From assembly GCF_030766935.1 (NCBI RefSeq), contig NZ_JASERL010000003.1, positions 372,001 through 436,000 of the forward strand: 64,000 bases of DNA, written 5' to 3'. Under the pieces are notes generated by a model. It had not been told where the DNA came from. It did not search any database and saw only the letters and a program-made list of their open reading frames with translations. Source of the stretch: Streptomyces sp. KL109B. Its GTDB lineage: Bacteria; Actinomycetota; Actinomycetes; Streptomycetales; Streptomycetaceae. How positions within the stretch are numbered: position 1 is the first letter of the stretch; each line of letters starts with the position of its first letter. A program made the translations under genes and the position numbers. This document shows positions 57,526-64,000 of the stretch, piece after piece.

Positions 57526-58293
57526 TCAGCTCACGGGCTTCGCGTAATGGAGATCCACTGTGCCCGAGTAACCGGGAAGAGTCACTGCCCCGTCGTCCTC
57601 GACTTTCCAGCCGAGCCCGTAGGCGTTGACGTACAGCATGTAGTTCTGGATCTCCGGCGAGGCCGCGACCGCCTGCTTCAGCTTCTCCGGGTCACCGACC
57701 GCGGTGATCTTGTACGGGGGCGAGTAGACGCGGCCCTGGAGGATCAGGGTGTTGCCGACGCAGCGGACGGCGGAGGTGGAGATGAGGCGCTGGTCCATGA
57801 CCTTGATGCCCTTGGCGCCGCCGTGCCACAGGGCGTTCACCACGGCCTGGAGGTCCTGCTGGTGGATGACCAGGTCGTTGGGTTGCGGCTCGGGGTAGCC
57901 GGGGAGCTTGGGGCCGGCGTTCGGCGGGGCGTCGTCGAGCGTGACGGAGACGGCCTCGCCCTTCAGCTTCTTCGTGCCCGAGGCCTTCTCCAGGGCGTCG
58001 ACCTTCTTGTCGTCGGCCTCGGTGGAGCCGTTGTCCCGCTCGGCGAGGCGCTCGACGTCGGCGCGCACTCCGCTGTTGCCCGCGTCCAGTTCCTGGTTCT
58101 TGCGGCTGCGCTCCTGGATGAGGTCGGAGAGCTTCAGCAGCGACCCGTCCGTCCGGATATTGGTGCCCTTGGCCGTATTGAAACTGGTGAAGAAGATGAG
58201 CCCGGCGAGAGCGAACACGCCAACGGTGAGCAAGCGCACGGGCTTGAGACGCCCACGGGCGGAACTCTTGGCAGAGTCGGCGGAATTGCTCAA
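57526..58293 (-). CDS. DUF881 family membrane protein
   Basis: Protein of 255 residues with one N-terminal helix ([18 protein letters not shown]), a coiled-coil segment ([18 protein letters not shown]) and the DUF881 domain ([55 protein letters not shown]). Such proteins occur next to crgA and sortase genes in actinobacteria and may act in division; the role is unproven. It starts at TTG 58293 with AGGG nearby. It is divergent from crgA. Confidence 0.87.
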   Translation of the reverse strand: MSNSADSAKSSARGRLKPVRLLTVGVFALAGLIFFTSFNTAKGTNIRTDGSLLKLSDLIQERSRKNQELDAGNSGVRADVERLAERDNGSTEADDKKVDALEKASGTKKLKGEAVSVTLDDAPPNAGPKLPGYPEPQPNDLVIHQQDLQAVVNALWHGGAKGIKVMDQRLISTSAVRCVGNTLILQGRVYSPPYKITAVGDPEKLKQAVAASPEIQNYMLYVNAYGLGWKVEDDGAVTLPGYSGTVDLHYAKPVS

Positions 58294-58451
58294 CGTACCC
58301 TTATCTCCTTCGACGCCACGGAAGCACTACGCTAACGGACGCCCGAAGGAGCACTGGGAATCCCCACAACTTCCCCTTGTACGCTGCTCCGGAGCCAGCA
58401 CCGCCCACGTACTCTGCGCGGCCACGCAGCGCATCGACAGGAGAGACCCTC

Positions 58452-58709
58452 GTGCCGAAGTCACGTATCCGCAAGAAGGCCGACTACACGCCGCCGCCGG
58501 CGTCGAAGCAGGCGGCGAACATCAAGCTGACCAACCGCGGCTGGGTGGCGCCGGTGATGCTGGCGCTGTTCCTGATCGGTCTGGTCTGGATCGTCGTCTT
58601 CTACGTGGCCGACGGCTCGCTGCCCATCAAGGCGCTCGGCAACTGGAACATCGTCGTGGGCTTCGGCTTCATCGCCGGCGGCTTCGGCGTCTCCACCCAG
58701 TGGAAATAG
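58452..58709 (+). CDS. crgA: CrgA cell division protein
   Basis: Small membrane protein of 85 residues with two helices ([20 protein letters not shown] and [15 protein letters not shown]). The N-terminus [16 protein letters not shown] is typical of CrgA. It coordinates FtsZ/FtsI activity and growth with septation in Streptomyces. GTG 58452 has GGAGAG six bases upstream. The stop is followed by a DnaA-box cluster. Confidence 0.93.
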   Translation: MPKSRIRKKADYTPPPASKQAANIKLTNRGWVAPVMLALFLIGLVWIVVFYVADGSLPIKALGNWNIVVGFGFIAGGFGVSTQWK

Positions 58710-58722
58710 CCTCCGCCTCCCC

Positions 58723-58967
58723 TGTGGACGTAGCTCTGCCCTGAGCTATCCCCTGAGTTATCCACAGACTTTCGTCCACTGTCCACAGCCGTGGAAAAGG
58801 TCGCATGATCTGTGGATAACCCACCGAGTGTTGACGCCGGTGTGACCGGTCCGACTCCACTCGACCACCTGTTCGCCCCTTGTCCTTCCTGGTCAAACCC
58901 GTGTTGATGACAAGGGGCACAGCTGTTCCCCACAGGATGCACAAGATCCGCCACTCGCTGTGGACAA
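58723..58967. other. Cluster of DnaA boxes between crgA and the rhomboid gene
   Basis: Three perfect 9-mers: TTATCCACA at 58758-58766, its reverse at 58811-58819, and the reverse of TTGTCCACA at 58959-58967. Weaker copies are at 58723-58731, 58779-58787 and 58926-58934. The 287-nt intergenic region is also unusually AT-rich in places. DnaA-box clusters outside oriC are known in Streptomyces to titrate DnaA. Confidence 0.75.
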
Positions 58968-58996
58968 CGTCGGTCACCCTCGGTGGAAAACCGGGC

Positions 58997-59896
58997 TCAC
59001 GTGAGCTGCGCGGTCCTGACGACGACGGTGACGATCACGGCGAGCAGCACCACGGCGCAGGTCCCGTACTGAATGAGCGCGCGGCGCTCGCGCGGGGCGT
59101 GCACCATCGCGTACCCGACGATCAGGCCGCCGACGAGGCCGCCGATGTGGGCCTGCCAGGCGATGTTGAAGCCCGGGCTGAACGTGAAGATCAGGTTGAT
59201 CACGAGCAGCGCGATGACCGGCCGCAGATCGTAGTTGAGCCGCCGCATCAGCACGGCGGTCGCGCCGAACAGGCCGAAGATCGCTCCGGAGGCGCCGAGC
59301 GAGGGCTGGTTCTGCGCGGCGAGCAGATAGGTCAGCGCGCTGCCGGCCAGGCCGGAGACGAAGTAGAGCGCGAGGTAGCGGGCCCGGCCGAGGGCCGCCT
59401 CCAGGGGTCCGCCGATCCACCACAGGCTGAGCATGTTGAAGGCGATGTGCACGACGGAGCCGTGCAGGAACATCGCGGTGAGCAGCCGGTACCACTGCCC
59501 TTCCGCGACGCCTTCGAGTCCGCCGAGGCCGGGTACCCAGGCGAGGCCGATCATCTCGAAGCGCTCGGTGAACCGGTCGCCGATCGCCATCTGCAGCACG
59601 TACACGACCACGCAGATCCCGACCAGCACCTTCGTGACCAGGCGCGGGTCGGAGGTGAGGGTGCCGCCCGCCATGGTGCGCGGCTGGTTGGCGCTCGGCG
59701 CGTGCCCGGTGCCCGAGCCGGTGCGCACGCACTCCGGACACTGGAAGCCGACGGAGGCGCTGACCATGCACTCGGGGCAGATGGGCCGCTCGCAGCGGGT
59801 GCAGCTGATGCCGGTCGGGCGGTCCGGGTGCCGGTAGCAGCCGGGCAGGCCCTGGGCGTCCTTCGGTTCCTGCGGGCTGCCGGGCGCCTGGTCCAT
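58997..59896 (-). CDS. Rhomboid-family intramembrane serine protease
   Basis: Membrane protease of 299 residues. The N-terminal zinc-binding segment has Cys/His in CYRHPDRPTGISCTRCERPICPECM and CPEC. The rhomboid domain shows FLHGSVVHIAFNMLSLWWIG, catalytic S203 in GASGAIFGLFG and H250 in WQAHIGGLVGG. It cleaves within membrane helices; substrates are unknown. ATG 59896 has GAGGGGAC upstream. Its 3' end adjoins the DnaA-box cluster. Confidence 0.92.
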   Translation of the reverse strand: MDQAPGSPQEPKDAQGLPGCYRHPDRPTGISCTRCERPICPECMVSASVGFQCPECVRTGSGTGHAPSANQPRTMAGGTLTSDPRLVTKVLVGICVVVYVLQMAIGDRFTERFEMIGLAWVPGLGGLEGVAEGQWYRLLTAMFLHGSVVHIAFNMLSLWWIGGPLEAALGRARYLALYFVSGLAGSALTYLLAAQNQPSLGASGAIFGLFGATAVLMRRLNYDLRPVIALLVINLIFTFSPGFNIAWQAHIGGLVGGLIVGYAMVHAPRERRALIQYGTCAVVLLAVIVTVVVRTAQLT

Positions 59897-59970
59897 GGCG
59901 GTCGTCCCCTCGGGTCTCGGGTCGAGCGGTCGGTGGGTGTGCGTCGGCGCCGCGCGGCCGCCCAACGCAC

Positions 59971-60005
59971 CGCCCCGCCCATCCTTGTTACGGACGGGCG
60001 GGGCG
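59971..60005 (-). terminator. Hairpin terminator behind the cyclophilin gene
   Basis: CGCCCCGCCC and GGGCGGGGCG pair over 10 bp (extended to 14 with one mismatch), 19 nt past the stop codon on the minus strand. Confidence 0.75.
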
Positions 60006-60023
60006 CATTGGTTCCCTGCGGAA

Positions 60024-60551
60024 CTACCGGGTCTCTACGACGACGGTCTCGATGACCACGTCGTCGACCGGCCGGTCGGTGCGGGGGTTGGTCCGCGTAC
60101 CGGCGATCGCGTCGACGACCTTCTGGCTGGCCTCGTCGACGACCTCACCGAAGATGGTGTGCTTGCGGGTGAGCCAGTTGGTGGTCTGGACGGTGATGAA
60201 GAACTGCGAGCCGTTCGTGCCGGGTCCCGCGTTGGCCATGGCCAGCAGGTACGGCTTGTCGAAGGCGAGGTCGGGGTGGAACTCGTCCGCGAACTGGTAG
60301 CCCGGGTCGCCCGTGCCGTTTCCCAGCGGGTCGCCGCCCTGGATCATGAAGCCGTTGATGACGCGGTGGAAGATCGTGCCGTCGTAGAGGGGGGCCGTGG
60401 ACTTCTCCCCGGTCCGCGGGTTGGTCCACTCCCGCTCGCCCTTGGCGAGCTCCACGAAGTTCTTGACCGTCTTGGGCGTGTGGTTCGGCAGCAGCCGGAC
60501 CTCGATGTCCCCCTGGTTGGTCTTGAGAGTGGCGTACAGCTGCTCGGCCAC
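60024..60551 (-). CDS. Cyclophilin-type peptidyl-prolyl cis-trans isomerase
   Basis: Cytosolic PPIase of 175 residues. Landmarks are LKTNQGDIEVRLLPNHTPKTV, the active-site strand FHRVINGFMIQGGDP, NGSQFFITVQ and HTIFGEVVD. It starts at GTG 60551 (MAEQLYATL). No signal peptide is present. It assists protein folding. Monocistronic, with a strong hairpin behind it. Confidence 0.94.
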   Translation of the reverse strand: MAEQLYATLKTNQGDIEVRLLPNHTPKTVKNFVELAKGEREWTNPRTGEKSTAPLYDGTIFHRVINGFMIQGGDPLGNGTGDPGYQFADEFHPDLAFDKPYLLAMANAGPGTNGSQFFITVQTTNWLTRKHTIFGEVVDEASQKVVDAIAGTRTNPRTDRPVDDVVIETVVVETR

Positions 60552-60832
60552 GATCTGCCTTCCGTCGAGTTTTGTGCACCCCGATCCTCGCACGGAGCGG
60601 CCTTGGCGACGCCGGATGGAGTTGTCAGGGTTGTGCGGGGGTTTCGGCCGCCGAAAACCGGTCTACTCGCGGTCGAAGAGGCGCGCCTCGCCGCGATCCG
60701 TGGCATTGTCGTCGCCAAGCCCCTTTATCAAGCCGTACCAAGCCTTACCACCGCATTGACGCTCCCCACAGGCATGATCCGCAAAAGGGTGGAAAGGTGA
60801 AATACCTGTACGCCACCGAGGAGGAGGATCCC

Positions 60833-61534
60833 GTGACCCGCATCGACAGCGTGCGTGCCGCGACCGGCTCGGCGAAGGACAGCGTGCTGCATGCCGCGGA
60901 AGTGGTGGCGCCCTACGCCGAGACGGCAAGGGACCGCGCCACGACGTACGCGCACGACGCGCGCGTCGCGCTCGGGCCCAAGGTTTCGCAGGCCGCGCTC
61001 CAGGCGCGTGCCCAGTACGACGCGCACCTCGCGCCGCGCCTCGAGCAGGCGCGGACGCACGTACCGCCGAAGCTCGACCAGGCCGCGCACGACGCGGCGA
61101 CCCGCACCCGCGATGCCGCCCGGCAGGCGGCGGCGTATTCGAAGCCGCGTATCGAGCAGGCGGTGGCGGCGTCCGAGCCGGTACGCAAGGAGGCCGCGGC
61201 CCGCGGCAGCGCGGCGTACTCCGGGCTGCGCGGGGAGGTGACCCCGAAGGAGATCCGCAAGCTGGTGCGCAAGCACGAGCGCCGGTCCCGCACGGGCCGC
61301 CTCGCCAAGCGTCTCGCCGTCGTCGGCATTCTCGTGGGCGGTGCCTTCGCCGCGTGGAAGTGGTGGGACAAGCAGGCCAACCCGGACTGGCTGGTGGAGC
61401 CGCCGGCCGCCACCGAGGTCCCCGACAGCGCACCGCTGACCTCCGTCGACGGCAGCGGCCAGGACATCCTCGACCCGGAGGTCCAGGCGAAGCAGGCGGA
61501 GGCGGACACCTCGCCCGCGGAGGACGAGCGCTGA
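60833..61534 (+). CDS. DUF5324-type membrane-associated protein
   Basis: Protein of 233 residues with an Ala-rich helical N-terminal two thirds (DSVLHAAEVVAPYAETARDRA, ARVALGPKVSQAALQARAQYD) that resembles the DUF5324 group. A membrane helix follows (LAVVGILVGGAFAAWKWW), then an acidic tail. GTG 60833 is supported by GGAGGAGG five bases upstream; an in-frame GTG at 60797 is less likely. The function is unknown; the repeated amphipathic helices suggest apolipoprotein-like or coiled structure. Confidence 0.78.
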   Translation: MTRIDSVRAATGSAKDSVLHAAEVVAPYAETARDRATTYAHDARVALGPKVSQAALQARAQYDAHLAPRLEQARTHVPPKLDQAAHDAATRTRDAARQAAAYSKPRIEQAVAASEPVRKEAAARGSAAYSGLRGEVTPKEIRKLVRKHERRSRTGRLAKRLAVVGILVGGAFAAWKWWDKQANPDWLVEPPAATEVPDSAPLTSVDGSGQDILDPEVQAKQAEADTSPAEDER

Positions 61535-61593
61535 CGGCGCCCTCTGCCACGTACGAAGAAGTACGCGGCAGCAGAACACAGAAGTACGGCACG

Positions 61594-61632
61594 AGCCCCT
61601 CCGCCCGGGAGAATCTGGGCGGAGGGGCTTTT
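61594..61632 (+). terminator. Intrinsic terminator with T-run
   Basis: A 13-bp stem, AGCCCCTCCGCCC/GGGCGGAGGGGCT, with a 10-nt loop, followed by TTTT, 60 nt after the DUF5324-type gene. Confidence 0.85.
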
Positions 61633-61777
61633 GCCGGGGTGGCGCCCGGGTGGCGTGCTGCGTACGGTGGCGCTGCCCGCCGAGCGGGACACTTCGAGGG
61701 GCGGTGGACCGTCCGCGAGGGCCTGATCGCCACCGCTCTGACGGTCCCCCGCCCCTGACTCCCGGCCGGGGTCGGCC

Positions 61778-62065
61778 CTACGCGTCGGCCGCCTGGAAGA
61801 TGCTGAACCCCACGCCCTGGTCATCGACGCAGTTGGCGAACCTTCCCGCCGGGATGGTCACCGCTTCGCCCGCAGTCCCGCCGAGTTCACGGATCCGCGC
61901 GGTGGCCGCCTCCAGGTCGTCGACGCCGAAGGAGACGCGCGGGAACTTCGCCGTGTCTCCGTGGGGGAAGCCGCCCATGGGGTTCGGGCCGTGAATCATC
62001 GAGTACCCCGGGAAGTTCCCCTCCTTGAACTCCCACCCGAACAACGACTCCCAGAACTTGGTCGT
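61778..62065 (-). pseudogene. VOC-family (glyoxalase-like) gene fragment, 5' end missing
   Basis: The minus strand encodes only the C-terminal 95 residues of a VOC protein: TTKFWESLFGWEFKEGNFPG, NPMGGFPHGDTAKFPRVSFG, VDDLEAATARIRELGG and GVGFSIFQAADA. The expected first beta strand and start codon are absent. Sequence continuing upstream is the beginning of a MarR gene on the other strand, so a deletion appears to have removed both 5' ends and their shared promoter. Confidence 0.75.
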
Positions 62066-62548
62066 CGACGGACACCAACCCGAACGGCTCGCCGACCCTG
62101 CCGCCGAACTTCGCGAACTCCATCGGGTTTCTGCTGAACAAGGCCGGTCAGCTCCTGACCGGCCTAGTTCGAAAGCGAGCTCGCTCCGTACGGACTCAGC
62201 GCGCGGAACTGGGGAATCCTCCGGTTTATCGATGCCCACGGCAGCCGCTCCCAGCAGTACATCGGCGAGCGCCTGCGCATCGACCGGTCGACGATGGTGA
62301 CCCTGGTCGACGAGCTGGAGCAGATGGGCTACGTCGTCAGGCTGCGCGACCGGCACGACCGTCGGCGCTACGCCGTGACGCTCACCGAGTACGGCGAGCG
62401 TCAGTTGCGCGACGGGCTCGACTCGGTCGAGGAGAAAGTGACGAAGCGGTTCCTCGCACCCGTCAGCGAGCAGAGCAGCGAGCGCCTGATCTCCATCCTG
62501 GTCTCGCTGGTCGTACCGGAGGACGCCGCGGTGTCGGGCACCGACTAG
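62063..62548 (+). pseudogene. MarR-family regulator, 5'-truncated and frameshifted
   Basis: Two frames together give a MarR protein: TLPPNFANSIGFLLNKAGQLLTGLV in the first frame, then ESELAPYGLSARNWGILRFID with the winged helix GERLRIDRSTMVTLVDELEQ in the second. An extra T near 62167-62170 (GTTCGAAAG) breaks the frame. No start codon is seen before 62063. An intact fragment from ATG 62294 would lack the first half of the DNA-binding domain. Judged non-functional. Confidence 0.75.
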
Positions 62549-62552
62549 GCCC

Positions 62553-63063
62553 TCGCGACCACCGCGGTAGGCACCGACGCGTTCGTCATCGCCGCACCGG
62601 TTCTCAGCCGGCTGCTGAGTTCGTTCGACCGTCTTACGGCGCTACAGGTGGCGCTGCTCGTGTTCGCCGTGGGCAACGCGGTCACCGCGCTGAGTCCCGC
62701 TTACACGGTGGCGCGGGTGTGCGATGGCCTTCGTCATCGGCGGGCTCACCGTCTCGACAGCGCTGGGCATGCTGTTGGGCAACATGATCGGCAGCGTCGA
62801 CCGGCGGCTGACGCTCTGGGCGGTGACCGCGCTCGGCGTCGTCACGGCGCTCGCCGCCGCGACGCTGCTGCTCGGTATCAGCCCGCTCGCGGTCGACAAC
62901 CTCGCCGTCGTCATCATCTGGGCCGGGATCCGAGGCATCACGGACGGAGCCCCCTCGGTCATCCAGCAGTACCGGCTGGTCAGCTTTACTCCCGCCTCGG
63001 CCCCGGTCCTGTTCGGCCTCAACTCCTCCGCCTGGCCGCCACCGTGCTCACCGCGCCCCCCAT
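62553..63063 (+). pseudogene. MFS transporter remnant with internal deletions
   Basis: Broken fragments of a drug-efflux MFS protein: ATTAVGTDAFVIAAPVLS, then LTALQVALLVFAVGNAVTAL, a frame change near 62720, then GGLTVSTALGMLLGNMIGSV and LTLWAVTALGVVTALAAATL, and a late piece FTPASAPVLFGLNSSA. Stretches between them that an intact transporter needs are missing. It lies directly behind the broken MarR gene, which probably once controlled it, and next to tRNA-Ala. Confidence 0.7.
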
Positions 63064-63072
63064 AGCGCAAAA

Positions 63073-63110
63073 AGCCCCTCTGACCTGGGTTTACACAGGT
63101 CAGAGGGGCT
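63073..63110 (-). terminator. Intrinsic terminator of the tRNA-Ala transcript
   Basis: A perfect 15-bp stem, AGCCCCTCTGACCTG/CAGGTCAGAGGGGCT, with an 8-nt loop. On the minus strand it is followed by TTTTTG. Confidence 0.88.
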
Positions 63111-63117
63111 ATGGGTG

Positions 63118-63190
63118 TGGAGCCTAGGGGAGTCGAACCCCTGACATCTGCCATGCAAAGACAGCGCTCTACCAACTGAGCTAAGGCCCC
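63118..63190 (-). tRNA. tRNA-Ala (TGC anticodon)
   Basis: A 73-nt tRNA. Acceptor GGGGCCT/AGGCTCC includes the G3-T70 pair that marks alanine tRNAs; the discriminator is A. The anticodon arm CTGTC-TTTGCAT-GGCAG gives TGC. The T arm is CAGGGG-TTCGACT-CCCCT. CCA is not encoded. Confidence 0.95.
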
Positions 63191-63373
63191 GAAAACGGTG
63201 CGTTCCACCGGAAGGTTCATGCTCCCGTGCGGCACCGCAGACCAGAGTACCGGGTCACCCCCTGAATCCTGCAAAAAGATTGGGGGTCCCGGCGGGCGAC
63301 CACTCTCCGTAAGATGCCCCACGTGCTTCGCGGCAGCGAAGGACCGTACATGGGGAAGCGATGGGGAGACGCA

Positions 63374-63922
63374 ATGGACGCCGCACAGCAGGAAGCCACC
63401 GCAAGAGCCCGGGAGCTCCAGCGGAACTGGTACGGGGAGCCGCTGGGGGCGCTCTTCCGCCGGCTGATCGAGGACCTGGGGCTCAACCAGGCGCGCCTCG
63501 CGGGGGTGCTCGGCCTCTCCGCCCCCATGCTGTCGCAGCTGATGAGCGGTCAGCGCGCGAAGATCGGAAACCCCGCGGTGGTGCAGCGCGTGCAGCAACT
63601 GCAGGCGCTCTCGGGGCAGGTCGCCGACGGCAGCGTCAGCGCGGCCGAGGCCACCGAGCGGATGGACGAGATCAAGAAGTCTCAGGGCGGCTCCGTACTC
63701 ACCAACACCGGGCAGCAGTCGAACAGTTCGGGCGCGCCGACGGTGAAGCGCGTGGTGCGCGAGATCCAGTCGCTGCTGCGCTCCGTCTCCGCCGCGGGCG
63801 ACATCATCGACGCGGCGGACTCCCTCGCCCCCACCCACCCCGAACTGGCAGAGTTCCTCCGGGTGTACGGCGCGGGGCGCACCTCCGACGCGGTCGCCCA
63901 CTACCAGTCGCACCAGAACTGA
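63374..63922 (+). CDS. Helix-turn-helix DNA-binding protein
   Basis: Protein of 182 residues. A lambda-repressor-like HTH near residues 24-70 reads LGALFRRLIEDLGLNQARLAGVLGLSAPMLSQLMSGQRAKIGNP. A helical linker (ERMDEIKKSQGG) and a C-terminal helical part (VVREIQSLLRSVSAAGDIIDAAD) follow. It is a conserved Streptomyces protein whose target is not evident. ATG 63374 has GGGAG five bases upstream; ATG 63350 is an alternative. It probably leads an operon with the kinase that follows. Confidence 0.82.
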   Translation: MDAAQQEATARARELQRNWYGEPLGALFRRLIEDLGLNQARLAGVLGLSAPMLSQLMSGQRAKIGNPAVVQRVQQLQALSGQVADGSVSAAEATERMDEIKKSQGGSVLTNTGQQSNSSGAPTVKRVVREIQSLLRSVSAAGDIIDAADSLAPTHPELAEFLRVYGAGRTSDAVAHYQSHQN

Positions 63923-63976
63923 CCCCGGCCTGGCGCGCCGCCGTGTCCGGCTCCGAAGGGGGAGCGACGCACGACC

Positions 63977-64000
63977 ATGGGTGAGGTCTTCGCCGGCCGG
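63977..64000 (+). CDS. Start of a probable Ser/Thr protein kinase (cut by window edge)
   Basis: Only eight codons, MGEVFAGR, are present, 54 nt after the HTH gene. From memory this opening matches a Ser/Thr kinase found at this position in other Streptomyces. The identification is tentative. Confidence 0.35.

Noticed and set aside
58994..59010. Palindrome GCTCACGTGAGC as a third parS site
   Set aside because: It shares only the TCACGTGA core; the outer bases do not match GTTTCACGTGAAAC, and more than one mismatch is present.

Overview
The window is high-GC actinobacterial DNA and almost certainly a Streptomyces chromosome. It has strong third-position GC bias, GTG/TTG starts, class E sortases, CrgA, a proteasome activator of the Bpa/PafE type, mycothiol-type enzymes and the FHA/PP2C/RodA/PbpA/PknB cell-wall operon. 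From memory, the gene order resembles the central part of the S. coelicolor chromosome (SCO38xx), to one side of oriC. One perfect parS site, one near-parS site and a cluster of DnaA boxes support an oriC-proximal location. No rRNA, CRISPR array, integrase or transposase was seen.

Layout. 1-9.3 kb: thioredoxin/NHL protein (cut by the window edge), cupin, GlxA-type regulator, secreted FG-GAP beta-propeller, LURP-one-related protein, nitrilase-family amidase, mycothiol-dependent isomerase-like protein, and a GntR-MFS pair. 9.4-15.7 kb: D,D-carboxypeptidase, the first branched-chain 2-oxoacid dehydrogenase operon (E1a-E1b-E2), a NarL-type response regulator and a PPOX-fold protein. 15.7-23.6 kb: transmembrane Ser/Thr kinase, proteasome activator, small cell-surface-like protein, quinone oxidoreductase, and a MobA/MoeA/K+ channel cluster carrying parS. 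23.7-27.9 kb: a second E1a-E1b-E2 operon with a divergent Lrp-type regulator. 27.9-40.3 kb: phenylacetate catabolism (TetR regulator, PaaH, PaaN, PaaABCDE), interrupted by three minus-strand genes (SpoU methyltransferase, HTTM protein, DUF5819 protein) and followed by an acyl-CoA dehydrogenase. 40.4-45.1 kb: rhodanese, J-domain protein, DUF2252 protein, HxlR/azoreductase pair and tRNA-Leu. 45.5-53.7 kb: fhaA-fhaB-(small ORF)-pstP-rodA-pbpA-pknB. 53.8-61.5 kb: three class E sortases interleaved with a glutamine amidotransferase and a 53-residue membrane protein, then a DUF881 protein, CrgA, the DnaA-box cluster, rhomboid protease, cyclophilin and a DUF5324-like protein. 61.7-63.1 kb: decayed VOC, MarR and MFS genes beside tRNA-Ala. 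63.3-64 kb: a helix-turn-helix protein and the first codons of a probable kinase.

How the genes work together. Both dehydrogenase complexes lack an E3 gene here and must use a lipoamide dehydrogenase from elsewhere. They probably make branched-chain acyl-CoA primers for fatty acids. The paa genes form a phenylacetyl-CoA epoxidase pathway. A 14-bp palindrome sits upstream of paaN/paaH and of paaA, with a one-mismatch copy upstream of the second dehydrogenase operon, suggesting control by the TetR protein at 27945-28553. The FHA/PP2C/PknB operon is the conserved growth and division signalling cassette, with PASTA sensing and peptidoglycan synthases.

The most unusual items are several unrelated tandem arrays lying on gene 3' ends, a 53-codon ORF coupled to pstP, a DUF5819-HTTM pair recalling SdpA/SdpB, parS within the moeA/channel gene overlap, and the DnaA-box cluster behind crgA. 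Functions are inferred from motifs read by eye; no database search was run.
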